NCBI GenBank assembly: GCA_030688115.1
Contig: JAUYIX010000087.1
Span: forward strand, 1 to 21,771
Source of the DNA: a bacterium
Lineage (GTDB): Bacteria; Patescibacteriota; JAUYIX01
DNA length: 21,771 nt
Direction: 5' to 3'
Shown: positions 1 through 7,827 of the stretch, piece by piece
Numbering within the stretch: the stretch's first letter is position 1
Layout: every line of letters starts with the position of its first letter
Position numbers and translations under genes: made by a program
Notes under the pieces: model-generated
Databases searched by the model: none
What the model was told of the DNA's origin: nothing
Seen by the model: the letters and a program-made list of their open reading frames with translations, nothing else

Positions 1-392
1 AAGTCTTTAAAATAGTCCGGGCAGCGCACCACAAAATAGGTCGTGCCATCTTTACCGTAAATCTCCAGTGAAAACCACTCTTGGACGCGCCCTTTCCAAA
101 AACGATCGTTAAAGTTGGGATTAGTGTGGATCGAGTGAATAGCCGTAAAAAACTCCTCCATGACTTTTGGACTCTGCTCGTTTTCGGGTGGGACGTGAAT
201 GGCTAGGTTCACCCAGCGTATATCGCCAAGATAATTACCGATCGTGTACTCACGCCAATACCAATGAAAAATAGTAAAAAGCACATACGGCACACCGACA
301 AGCCAGATCTGGCTAAAACCGTCGCTCAGTAACTCAACAATTTGTGCTGGGGTGCCTGCAAGTGCTTGCAGTATCTCTTGGAAAAGTGGCAT
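1..392 (-). CDS. N-terminal part of a membrane protein, possibly a type IV secretion-like ATPase (3' end beyond window)
   Basis: An open frame starts at an ATG at 390-392 and runs off the window edge, so only about 130 residues are visible. A short N-terminal region (residues about 1-24) is followed by one hydrophobic helix (about 25-41, IWLVGVPYVLFTIFHWYW). A soluble stretch with the signature AIHVPPENEQSPKVMEEFF follows. That block (a conserved PxExxxSPxxMExFF...HxI pattern) resembles the N-terminal region of long CPR membrane proteins often annotated with a type IV secretion DNA-binding or HerA/VirD4-like ATPase domain. The likeness is from memory. The ATPase motifs would lie outside the window, so the function is inferred. 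It starts 13 bp after the stop of the sigma-like gene and is probably cotranscribed with it. No Shine-Dalgarno sequence precedes the ATG. It could instead be another membrane protein with a similar N-terminal domain. Confidence 0.6.
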   Translation of the reverse strand, partial: MPLFQEILQALAGTPAQIVELLSDGFSQIWLVGVPYVLFTIFHWYWREYTIGNYLGDIRWVNLAIHVPPENEQSPKVMEEFFTAIHSIHTNPNFNDRFWKGRVQEWFSLEIYGKDGTTYFVVRCPDYFKD

Positions 393-405
393 TAGGGAAG
401 TTACA

Positions 406-1491
406 TTACCGTGAGACTAGATCGTAGCGCTGTCCGTCCAGTCTTACAAAGTGTGTTTTATCCTGAAGGCCGATCAAAACGGTGTTGCGTTTGACAATGC
501 GACGTTTCATGACCTCTTGCAGCAGTTGCTGACGCTCCATCGGCTCTCCATGTTCTTTTAGAATATCAGTAAGAACCTCGGCTACCGTACCGGGTTGATA
601 GCCCCACTCTTTGAGTGCGTACATACCACGTCCGACAAGCACAAAGCGCTTATCTTTAATGAGTTCATTATGAACCGTTTGCGGGTAGGCCGTGCGGCTA
701 TCAAACTTTGTCGCATTTATCTTCTCTGTGATTTTTAGAAAATGCATTGGCTGTCCCTCGCGACGGACAACCAAATAGGCCTTATCGCGAACACCCTTAG
801 GCACTATCTCGTTCCATGTGACAAGCCCATACTCGCCAAATGGATTTTGCGAGATAGATTTAGATGCTGCCACGGCCGCCCGAACCTCAGTCTCGTTGAG
901 GTTAGATCCCGCCGTAGCCAGTTTAGTGACCAATTCCGTAAGAACTAGAGATTTTGCATTAGCTAACAGGACCTGCTCAATCTCTTTAATACTATTTTGC
1001 AGACGCTCGTGGGCCGCGCGGCTTGAAGCCCACAGGTTCTTGAATCGGCTCGTCTCTTTAAAAAGTGTGACCTCATCGGACAAGATCAGCAAAAACAAAA
1101 GTGCCGCGCGGTTACCCGTTGAAGTTTTATCGTCACCAAGCAAGGCGTCCAGCAAGACTTCCTGTTCCATAACCCCGCCGGCCTCGCTCAGTACCACGTT
1201 TAATATTTTATTGACCTGCGCAACCTGCTGCGTGCTACCTTTTTTGAGCTGTTTAATGCTCAAATTCTCGATCTGACGAACACGTTCACGAGTTATCGCG
1301 TAGTTTTTTCCTAAACTCTCGAGCGTCTTTGGCTTACCACCATCCAGCGCAAAACGCTTTTGGATGACGTTTTTGGCTCTGCTGTCGAGAGACTCAAGTA
1401 GCTCCTGCACTTGTCGTGCCGGTTCAAAAGCCTGAAGATCAGACTCTTTCTGCGTGTGCAGTACTTCGTCTAGAATTTTATGCCCTGGCAT
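406..1491 (-). CDS. Sigma-70 region 4 / HARE-HTH-type winged-helix protein (sigma factor-like regulator)
   Basis: A 361-residue protein read from the ATG at 1489-1491. Residues about 28-84 form a clear sigma-70 region 4: RAKNVIQKRF, then LESLGKNYAI and TRERVRQIE, the -35 recognition helix-turn-helix. No region 2 (-10 binding) or region 1.2 is present. Residues about 90-230 look like a further winged-helix segment ending in GLVTWNEI. Residues about 232-297 (RDKAYLVVRREGQPMHF to GMYALKEWG) resemble the HARE-HTH domain, also found in the RNA polymerase delta subunit. Residues about 302-358 form another small winged helix. The likely role is a polymerase-associated regulator or accessory specificity factor; this is inferred. 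A longer start, TTG at 1518, would lie inside the -10 box of the upstream promoter, so the internal ATG is preferred. Two tandem promoters precede the gene, so it is transcribed apart from secF. Domain reading is confident; the function is not. Confidence 0.82.
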   Translation of the reverse strand: MPGHKILDEVLHTQKESDLQAFEPARQVQELLESLDSRAKNVIQKRFALDGGKPKTLESLGKNYAITRERVRQIENLSIKQLKKGSTQQVAQVNKILNVVLSEAGGVMEQEVLLDALLGDDKTSTGNRAALLFLLILSDEVTLFKETSRFKNLWASSRAAHERLQNSIKEIEQVLLANAKSLVLTELVTKLATAGSNLNETEVRAAVAASKSISQNPFGEYGLVTWNEIVPKGVRDKAYLVVRREGQPMHFLKITEKINATKFDSRTAYPQTVHNELIKDKRFVLVGRGMYALKEWGYQPGTVAEVLTDILKEHGEPMERQQLLQEVMKRRIVKRNTVLIGLQDKTHFVRLDGQRYDLVSR

Positions 1492-1509
1492 ACGATTAAC
1501 GTTAAATAA

Positions 1510-1538
1510 ACTATACAATATTAATCTGATGACGTCAA
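1510..1538 (-). promoter_or_regulatory. Sigma70-type promoter P2 of the sigma-like gene
   Basis: On the minus strand a -35 box TTGACG (1533-1538) is separated by exactly 17 bp from a -10 box TATAGT (1510-1515). The -10 ends 18 nt before the ATG, predicting a leader of about 11-12 nt with no Shine-Dalgarno. The -35 overlaps the 8-bp palindrome TGACGTCA (1530-1537). Confidence 0.72.
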
Positions 1539-1553
1539 GATTTCGTACTAAGA

Positions 1554-1582
1554 GTCATAGCACGCACTTTACAAGCTGTCAA
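1554..1582 (-). promoter_or_regulatory. Sigma70-type promoter P1 of the sigma-like gene (upstream of P2)
   Basis: A consensus -35 box TTGACA (1577-1582) lies 17 bp from TATGAC (1554-1559). TGC immediately before the -10 supplies a TGn extended element. It lies in the 97-bp gap between the secF stop and the regulator ATG, in tandem with P2. Two well-spaced promoters in such a gap argue for independent, possibly regulated, expression of the sigma-like gene. Confidence 0.68.
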
Positions 1583-1598
1583 GTTACTGGTCTAACGT

Positions 1599-2504
1599 TT
1601 ATTTGTTACGACGCTCGTTAAACCTGTGCCAGGTCACTAAAAGTGGGCTCGAGATAAACAAGCTTGAGTAGGTTCCGACTACTACTCCGGCCAACAATGC
1701 CGCCACAAAGTTAAATAGCGTATCCCCGCCAAAGAGCAGCAACGCGGCCAAAGGAACAATAGTGGTTAAGCTGGTGTTAACTGAGCGACCGATAGTCTGA
1801 TTAGTTGCTAAATCAACAGCCTTATCAAACTGTTCAGGACCAAGCTCGAGCACGTTGCTGCGTGTTCGATCAAAGACGACGATGGTGTCGTGAACGGAGT
1901 AACCCAGCGTTGTTAGCATCGCGATTACAAACAGAGAGTTTAATTCCACTTCAAAAAATAAATTCATGACCGCGTAAAATCCAAGTACGACGGTCACGTC
2001 GTGAAGTAATGTCACGATCGCCAAAACTCCGTACTTCCAAGACTGGATAGGCTTGGATACTTTTCTAAAGACGTAGGTCAAATAAGCAATGATCGCCGCG
2101 ACTACCAATAATACCGCCCAAACCGCTTTTTGGCGCAGTTCCTTACCGATCGTTGGCCCGATCGTCTCAAAGCTCTCCTCCTCGATCGTACCGTATTGTT
2201 CTGTCAGGGTATCAATCACGCTCTGCCGAGTAGCTTGCTCGACCGTCCGATACCTGAGCAAAGCCTCCCGCTCCCCTGTTGGCTGAACCGTCGCCTCGCC
2301 GACAAGCCCGTTGATACTCTCAGCCAGTGCGTCAGGTTGCGGCCGCTCACCTTCAAAGCTGATCTTTTGCAAGGTTCCGCCGACAAAATCAATACCCAGA
2401 GGAATACCCCGAATCGCCACGAGCGCAATGGAGCCTCCCACTAAAATAATAGAAATAACGTACCAAATCTTGCGCAGTCTTACGATCGGCAGATGCTTAG
2501 CCAT
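1599..2504 (-). CDS. secF: Protein translocase subunit SecF
   Basis: SecF pairs with SecD in the membrane to pull or release exported proteins on the outer face, using the proton or sodium gradient. The 301-residue length is typical. The first membrane helix (about 12-31) is followed by the family motif GIDFVGG (37-43), then an extracytoplasmic domain (about 45-120). Five more helices follow, with the conserved LGYSVHDTIVVFDR motif (200-213) containing Asp206. His205 replaces the Asn found at this position in the proteins I remember. The ATG overlaps the secD stop by 8 nt (ATGGCTAA), and a perfect AGGAGG sits 6 nt upstream, so SecD and SecF are translationally coupled. No terminator hairpin follows the stop; the next gene has its own promoters 70-80 bp downstream. 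Confidence 0.97.
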   Translation of the reverse strand: MAKHLPIVRLRKIWYVISIILVGGSIALVAIRGIPLGIDFVGGTLQKISFEGERPQPDALAESINGLVGEATVQPTGEREALLRYRTVEQATRQSVIDTLTEQYGTIEEESFETIGPTIGKELRQKAVWAVLLVVAAIIAYLTYVFRKVSKPIQSWKYGVLAIVTLLHDVTVVLGFYAVMNLFFEVELNSLFVIAMLTTLGYSVHDTIVVFDRTRSNVLELGPEQFDKAVDLATNQTIGRSVNTSLTTIVPLAALLLFGGDTLFNFVAALLAGVVVGTYSSLFISSPLLVTWHRFNERRNK

Positions 2505-3822
2505 GGGCTACCTCCTTTGCTCTAATACCAAGGAGCCAGGGCCAACGACCAAAGCCGACTTTTATCATGGCTCTCAGCAAGGTGCGCGAGACGGTAATCG
2601 CGGAGAACATCGAGACCAAAACTCCGATCCCAAGCGTCAGAGCAAAGCCGCGCACTAAGCTGGTAGTAAAACTGTACATGATCACAACCGAGATCAACGA
2701 GCTTAGGTTTGAGTCTCTAATCGATAACCAGGCCTTTTTAAACCCGTCCTCGACCGCTGAGGCCGGATCGAGGCCCTCACGCAATCCCTCACGCATGCGC
2801 TCAAAAATCAGAACATTGGCATCAACGGCGATACCGATCGACAAAAAGAACCCCGCCAAACCTGAGAGCGTCAACGTTACCCCAAAAAGTTTAAAGAGCA
2901 CGATGATTATCGCGCCATACAGCACCAACGCAAAAACCGCAATCAACCCGGGCAGTCGGTAGACCAACACCATAAAAAGCGCCACCCCGATCAGCCCGAT
3001 CAACCCCGCTAATAGGCTCTGTGATACCGAGGCTTGTCCAAGCGAGGCGCCCACACTGGCTTGACTAACCAAAGAGACGGGCACTGGTAAGGCCCCGGCG
3101 TTAAGATTTTTGCGCAACTCCGTAGCCTCCTCAAAGGTAAACTGCCCGGTCACCGTGGCCTGACCTGATGTTATCTCCGCCTGAACCGTCGGCGCCGAGA
3201 GCAATTGGTCATCCAAGAATATTGCAACGGGTTTGCCGATGTTGCGCTTAGTGATCGCACCAAACAGCTCTTGGCCTTCGGCGTTAAAAGTCAATAGGAT
3301 TGAGGGAGAACCGGTTTGCTCAAACTGAACATCGGCACGCTCAAACTGAGCGCCGGTCAGACCCGTTGACACAAATTGCTGCTGTAAGAGAGCGGCCGGG
3401 TCCTCAGTATCCAGGTCCTCAATCGGCGTGTCGGATTGCTCTTTAAACTCTAAAAATGGTGTTTTACCGATCTCTTCAACGGCTTGATTTACGTCGGTGA
3501 CACCAGGAAGTTCAACGATTATGCGGGTGTCCCCTTGTAGCTGTACGACCGGCTCACTGACACCAAATGCATTTACCCGCCGCTCTATGACGTCACGCGC
3601 TCCCTGCAGCGACTCGGCTTGTTCTTGTGGTTCTACCTGGCTTAAATCAGCCTCGTAGACCAACTGACTACCGCCCTTAAGGTCAAGACCTAAGCGCAGT
3701 GCAAGCGTCTGAACAAATTGTAGCGGAACCCGAGATGGGCCCTGAGGCGTGGCGAGATAGCCCGCAACACCCGCAAGTACCAATATCCCGAATAAGGCCA
3801 ACCAAACCTTGAGGCGAGTCAT
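2497..3822 (-). CDS. secD: Protein translocase subunit SecD
   Basis: SecD is the larger partner of SecF in the Sec translocon accessory complex. At 441 residues it is shorter than the E. coli protein, as in many Gram-positive-type or reduced genomes. It has an N-terminal membrane helix (about 6-23), the signature LGLDLKGG (44-51), a P1 extracytoplasmic domain up to about 250, and five C-terminal helices. Those include GIAVDANVLIFER (330-342) with Asp334, a residue implicated in ion-driven function. The frame starts at ATG 3820-3822, only 5 bp after the stop of the phosphatase-like gene. No Shine-Dalgarno is visible. A TGC-TAGACT element ends 7 nt before the ATG (see the separate entry). The 3' end overlaps secF by 8 nt. 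Confidence 0.97.
   Translation of the reverse strand: MTRLKVWLALFGILVLAGVAGYLATPQGPSRVPLQFVQTLALRLGLDLKGGSQLVYEADLSQVEPQEQAESLQGARDVIERRVNAFGVSEPVVQLQGDTRIIVELPGVTDVNQAVEEIGKTPFLEFKEQSDTPIEDLDTEDPAALLQQQFVSTGLTGAQFERADVQFEQTGSPSILLTFNAEGQELFGAITKRNIGKPVAIFLDDQLLSAPTVQAEITSGQATVTGQFTFEEATELRKNLNAGALPVPVSLVSQASVGASLGQASVSQSLLAGLIGLIGVALFMVLVYRLPGLIAVFALVLYGAIIIVLFKLFGVTLTLSGLAGFFLSIGIAVDANVLIFERMREGLREGLDPASAVEDGFKKAWLSIRDSNLSSLISVVIMYSFTTSLVRGFALTLGIGVLVSMFSAITVSRTLLRAMIKVGFGRWPWLLGIRAKEVAHG
2511..2516 (-). promoter_or_regulatory. Strong Shine-Dalgarno of secF
   Basis: AGGAGG on the minus strand, 6 nt from the secF ATG (2502-2504) and inside the last codons of secD. It fixes the secF start. 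It is one of the few perfect ribosome-binding sites in the window, which matters because several neighbouring genes have none. Confidence 0.8.
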
Positions 3823-3827
3823 AGACG

Positions 3828-5114
3828 CTAGTCTAGCACTCCAAGCAACCGCGGCAAATCTCTGGTTCTAAGACAGCTCTCATCCGTCGTGAGCTGTTTA
3901 TTGGAGAGGATAAAAGTCACGGATTGGCTGCGGTGTAACCCACCATGCACCGCATGGCTGGTTAAGATATTAAAACTAACCCCGCGCGCTCCGGTAAAAA
4001 TAAGGTCCCCACTGGACGGCGCCATAAGCAGTTCAAAAACTTGGTAATGGCCATCAGGGTAGTCCGAGTCAGCGGTGGCTAACAAACACTGATCCTGATG
4101 CAGTTCAGTTGAGAACATTCCGCTACTTGGTCCGGTGAGATATCCGAGCGGGTCGCGACCTTGTTCTACCCGGTAATAATAGGTGTTGTGTATTTTTTTT
4201 ACGGTCGCTCTGCCACGAGATGACAGGATCACGCCGATATCACCGTCATTGGTTTGCCGGCGATACAAAATTAAATCGATCTCCGGATACTGCACAAGCG
4301 CACTCGGGAGCAGCTCAAGATCCTGCTCAGATTGGCGCTGCGCATACGATCCATCTTTTTTTAGATAAATTTGGCAAAAGGCTCCGCCATCTGTGTAATA
4401 CACATACTGGTCTTTTTGGTACCCCGCGGCTTTCATGATTTTTGGTACCAAAAGTGGTTTTTGGGTAGTCCACTCCATCCCATGGTCTGAGGTGACAATC
4501 AGCGTCGTGCCCTCGTCGAGACCGGGTACAAAACGACCCAACCACCGATCCAGACTTGCTAAACTATCTCTAACATTACGCTGCCTGGATGAGCGATGGG
4601 CCAGACCATCCGTCTCGTGCAGCCACCCCACTATACAATCTCTACCGGCCCGATACTCGTGTTCGATAGTGCGCATCACGTATCCATTAGCCGGTCCGCG
4701 CACCTTGGCCCAGTCAGCCAGCGAAAAAATATTTTTCCGGTAGGCGTGTGCGCCGACTCTAACCGGCTCCCCCACCGAGACACTGTTGTCGTACTCGCTG
4801 TAGAGTGAGCGTCGACCCTTTAGTTTGCGGTCGAACAACCGGTAGTGCAGCAGATAGTTCTCCAGACGTCCCTCGGTACGCAAAAACTGATTATGACCGA
4901 TCAAATCTATCGTCGAGGGCATAACCCCCATGAGTAGCGGGACATGCGCCGGTCCTGAGACCGTCGGAAAAGACGCAACGACGTTTCCGTGATAGCTCCC
5001 CCTTTTACGTAGGGCCGCCATATTTGGCAGAACACCGTTATCCAAAAGTTGCTCAAGCGTTAGACTAGAGACCCCATCGACGAGCAAGACAATGACACGA
5101 GAAGGCTTTTTCAT
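3828..5114 (-). CDS. Alkaline phosphatase superfamily protein (type I phosphodiesterase/nucleotide pyrophosphatase fold)
   Basis: A 428-residue hydrolase of the alkaline phosphatase superfamily. The full two-metal ligand set is visible: Asp13 in LLVDGV, the nucleophile Thr51 in FPTVSGPAH, Asp169 and His173 in HETDGLAH, Asp210-His211 in TSDHGMEW, and His390 in HAVHGG (His387 is an alternative). A threonine nucleophile points to the phosphodiesterase/pyrophosphatase or phosphoglycerate mutase-like branch rather than classical alkaline phosphatase. The substrate cannot be told: candidates include nucleotide sugars, lipid-linked phosphates and polar head groups. No signal peptide or membrane helix is evident, so it is probably cytoplasmic. 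It sits between secA and secD (24 bp and 5 bp gaps), not a usual place for this family, and is likely cotranscribed with them. The start ATG lacks a clear Shine-Dalgarno. Confidence 0.88.
   Translation of the reverse strand: MKKPSRVIVLLVDGVSSLTLEQLLDNGVLPNMAALRKRGSYHGNVVASFPTVSGPAHVPLLMGVMPSTIDLIGHNQFLRTEGRLENYLLHYRLFDRKLKGRRSLYSEYDNSVSVGEPVRVGAHAYRKNIFSLADWAKVRGPANGYVMRTIEHEYRAGRDCIVGWLHETDGLAHRSSRQRNVRDSLASLDRWLGRFVPGLDEGTTLIVTSDHGMEWTTQKPLLVPKIMKAAGYQKDQYVYYTDGGAFCQIYLKKDGSYAQRQSEQDLELLPSALVQYPEIDLILYRRQTNDGDIGVILSSRGRATVKKIHNTYYYRVEQGRDPLGYLTGPSSGMFSTELHQDQCLLATADSDYPDGHYQVFELLMAPSSGDLIFTGARGVSFNILTSHAVHGGLHRSQSVTFILSNKQLTTDESCLRTRDLPRLLGVLD
3830..3838 (-). promoter_or_regulatory. Possible extended -10 element directly before secD
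   Basis: TGC followed by TAGACT (hexamer 3830-3835) overlaps the stop codon of the upstream gene and leaves 7 nt to the secD ATG. It nearly matches the element before ftsW (GTGCTAGAAT). No clear -35 is visible, and coding constraint in the upstream gene may have produced the match, so the evidence is moderate to weak. Confidence 0.35.
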
Positions 5115-5138
5115 GTTGATGTATTTTGCCCGCTCGGC

Positions 5139-7790
5139 CTAACTTTGGCCAGCCCCGTGGCACTTTTTATATTTTTTGCCGGAGCCGCACGGACAGGCCT
5201 CGTTGCGACCCGGCTGTATTTTTTTGTTGAGCGTGGCTCGGGCGGTTTTACCTCCCGGCGAACTCGAGAGCTGCTCCGCATTAGCGGTTGGTGCGGTTTG
5301 CTGTAGCCGAATGCCGGCCTTAAAGATGCGATAGACAATGCCGTTTTGGATACTATCGAGCAGCCGCTCAAACATAGTGAACCCATCTTTTTTGTACTCG
5401 ACCAGAGGATCTCGCTGTCCATACCCGCGTAAGCGCACCGACTCGCGCAATGCCTCCATGCTGTCCAAGTGATCAACCCAAAGCGTATCGATGGTTGCCA
5501 GATAAACTCCAAGTTCGACACGACGCATCATCTCAAAGCCAAGCTCCTTTTCTCGTGCGCTATAGACGGTTTGCACCAGACCCATGAGATACTCGATTAT
5601 GGCTTGACGCGCCGCTTGATCTTGGCGCGGCGTGCCCGCACGTGAGCGGGCCTGATCAAGTCGCTCAGATAGATCGGTTGGCGCCGGGATAAGAGTCCGG
5701 ATGGTCTCGCAGATCTCTTTAATGTCCCAGCGGCTCTCTTTGTCTCCGCTGGTGTGCGTTTGGACGATCTGTTCTACCTCCGCTCTAATCAGTTTAAGTA
5801 CCCGCTCCTTAAGCGTCTCTCCGCTGATCGGCTGCTCCGTAGGTGCCTCCTGAGCATGCTGTTTTATGCGCTTTTTTTCCAGCTCCCAGAGCTCAAGAAT
5901 CTCGTGCCGCTTTGAGTAAATAACCTCGCGCTGTTTATTAAGCACGTCATCAAACTCAACCAAGTGTTTACGAATATCAAAATTATGCCCCTCAACCTTT
6001 TTTTGAGCTGACTCGATTGAGCGGCTGATGATACGGTTTTCGATCGCTTGCTCCTCCGGAACTCCCAATCGATCCATCATGGACTTCATGCGATCTGATC
6101 CAAAGATACGCATCATGTCGTCTTCCATGGATACAAAAAATTGGGTAGAACCCGGGTCACCCTGACGACCAGATCGACCGCGCAACTGATTGTCAACCCG
6201 ACGAGCCTCATGTCGTTCGGTACCAATCACGTGTAACCCTCCCAGCTCGACAACTCCCTCACCGAGCTTGATGTCGGTCCCGCGTCCAGCCATGTTGGTT
6301 GAGATGGTGACCGCCCCGCGTTGACCGGCCTGGGAGATAATCTGCGCCTCGCGCTCGTGGTTTTTGGCGTTGAGGACCTGGTGCTCTACGCCCTCGACGC
6401 TCAAGAGCTCACCGACGCGCTCGGACTTAGCCACTGAGACGGTTCCTACTAAAACAGGCTGACCTTTTTGGTGGCGCTCTGTGATCTCGCGAACCACCGC
6501 GCCATACTTACCGTGCTCGTTTTTATAAATCCGATCCTGCGCATCCAAGCGCACCAACGGTTTGTGAGTTGGAACCACTACAACATCAAGCGAGTATATT
6601 TTAGAGAACTCCTCGGCCTCTGTCGCTGCCGTTCCGGTCATGCCTGAGAGCTTGTCATAGAGCCTAAAGTAATTTTGGAAGGTAATCGTTGCGAGTGTAC
6701 GTGACTCGCGCTGCACCTCAACACCCTCCTTAGCCTCGATGGCCTGATGCAGCCCCTCCGAGTAACGACGGCCCGGCATCAAACGTCCGGTAAACTCGTC
6801 AACGATAACGACTTGGTTGTCGCGCACCACATAATCTTTATCGCGCTTAAAAAGTGCACGAGCGCGGACCGCCGCCTCAACATGTGTCACCATTCGGATA
6901 CCACCCTCCTCGTACAGGTTTTTAATCCCGAGTAGTTGTTCTACCCGACTAATGCCATCCTCACTCAAGGTGGCCGCTTTGAGTTTTTCGTCGACGTTAT
7001 AGTCTTTGTTCTCAACAAGCTGCTCCGCTATCCGCGACATTTGCGAGTATTGCTCGGTCGACTCCTGGGCGGGCGCCGAAATAATAAGTGGCGTGCGCGC
7101 CTCATCAATCAAGATCGAGTCGACCTCATCAACGATCGCAAAACCGTGCCCGCGCTGCGCGGCACGTGACACGTCGTGCACCATATTGTCACGTAAATAA
7201 TCAAAACCCATCTCATGGTTAGTGCCGTAAGTAATGTCAGCCCGATAGGCCTCATGTTTTTCTTGAGGTGATTGTCCGTGCAGCGTCACGCCCACCGACA
7301 AGCCCAAATAATTGTAGACACCCCCCATCCACTCGGCATCACGTTGTGAGAGATACTCGTTGACCGTAACTACATGGACACCCTTACCGGCTAGTGCATT
7401 TAGATACGCCGGTAGAACAGCCACCAGCGTTTTTCCCTCACCGGTGCGCATCTCAGCAATTTTTCCTTGATGCAAAACGATACCGCCGACCAACTGCACA
7501 TCAAACGGGACCATGTTCCAGGTTGTGTCGATATCGCGCACCGACCAGGTTTTTCCCTTTAGTCGGCGCATGGCCTCGACGACGACACCAAAAGCCTCCG
7601 GCAACACGTCATCCAGTGTCTCTCCGTCTTTTTGCACACGCCGCTTAAACTCCTCCGTTTTGGCTTTAAGCTGATCCTCGCCCAGCGCCTCGTAAGACTT
7701 GGAGTACTCACGAATTTTAGCAACGGTTGGATCAAGCTCTGTGACGGCCCGGGCGTTGGGGTCCCCAAAGACCTTAGTAAATAATCCCAT
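5139..7790 (-). CDS. secA: Protein translocase ATPase SecA
   Basis: SecA is the cytoplasmic motor that pushes unfolded preproteins through SecYEG. The 883-residue protein shows Walker A MRTGEGKT (114-121), Walker B with the DEAD-like VDEVDSILIDEART, the second nucleotide-binding domain with NMAGRGTDIKLGEG, and the arginine-finger region QLRGRSGRQGDPG. It ends in a zinc-binding tail, CPCGSGKKYKKCH (866-878), which in other bacteria contacts SecB or ribosomes. An extra segment of about a dozen residues (around 79-92, with WSVRDIDTTW) precedes the FDVQLVGG motif. It is absent from E. coli SecA but resembles a segment I recall from Bacteroidota SecA. The ATG lies 9 nt after a putative extended -10 and has no good Shine-Dalgarno. 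It heads the likely operon secA-phosphatase-secD-secF. Confidence 0.98.
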   Translation of the reverse strand: MGLFTKVFGDPNARAVTELDPTVAKIREYSKSYEALGEDQLKAKTEEFKRRVQKDGETLDDVLPEAFGVVVEAMRRLKGKTWSVRDIDTTWNMVPFDVQLVGGIVLHQGKIAEMRTGEGKTLVAVLPAYLNALAGKGVHVVTVNEYLSQRDAEWMGGVYNYLGLSVGVTLHGQSPQEKHEAYRADITYGTNHEMGFDYLRDNMVHDVSRAAQRGHGFAIVDEVDSILIDEARTPLIISAPAQESTEQYSQMSRIAEQLVENKDYNVDEKLKAATLSEDGISRVEQLLGIKNLYEEGGIRMVTHVEAAVRARALFKRDKDYVVRDNQVVIVDEFTGRLMPGRRYSEGLHQAIEAKEGVEVQRESRTLATITFQNYFRLYDKLSGMTGTAATEAEEFSKIYSLDVVVVPTHKPLVRLDAQDRIYKNEHGKYGAVVREITERHQKGQPVLVGTVSVAKSERVGELLSVEGVEHQVLNAKNHEREAQIISQAGQRGAVTISTNMAGRGTDIKLGEGVVELGGLHVIGTERHEARRVDNQLRGRSGRQGDPGSTQFFVSMEDDMMRIFGSDRMKSMMDRLGVPEEQAIENRIISRSIESAQKKVEGHNFDIRKHLVEFDDVLNKQREVIYSKRHEILELWELEKKRIKQHAQEAPTEQPISGETLKERVLKLIRAEVEQIVQTHTSGDKESRWDIKEICETIRTLIPAPTDLSERLDQARSRAGTPRQDQAARQAIIEYLMGLVQTVYSAREKELGFEMMRRVELGVYLATIDTLWVDHLDSMEALRESVRLRGYGQRDPLVEYKKDGFTMFERLLDSIQNGIVYRIFKAGIRLQQTAPTANAEQLSSSPGGKTARATLNKKIQPGRNEACPCGSGKKYKKCHGAGQS

Positions 7791-7799
7791 AAGGTTCCA

Positions 7800-7827
7800 A
7801 GTATGCCACGATTTGACGGTTTTTCAA
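7800..7827 (-). promoter_or_regulatory. Putative secA promoter with extended -10
   Basis: On the minus strand -35 TTGAAA (7822-7827) is 16 bp from CATACT (7800-7805), preceded by TGG (a TGn extended element). The hexamer ends 9 nt before the secA ATG, so transcription would start about 2-3 nt upstream of the codon. The -35 lies inside the inverted repeat at 7816-7847. Confidence 0.5.

Noticed and set aside
742..1276. Plus-strand open frames opposite the sigma-like gene, and similar ones opposite other genes.
   Set aside because: They are antisense to well-supported genes, show no recognisable motifs or start signals, and look like by-products of coding on the other strand.
1530..1537. TGACGTCA palindrome as an operator.
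   Set aside because: A single 8-bp palindrome with no second copy is weak evidence; it is mentioned only with the promoter it overlaps.
5111..5521. A 136-residue open frame overlapping the secA 3' end in another frame.
   Set aside because: Its whole length is covered by secA, which has clear motifs to the C-terminal zinc tail; the protein resembles nothing and has no independent context.
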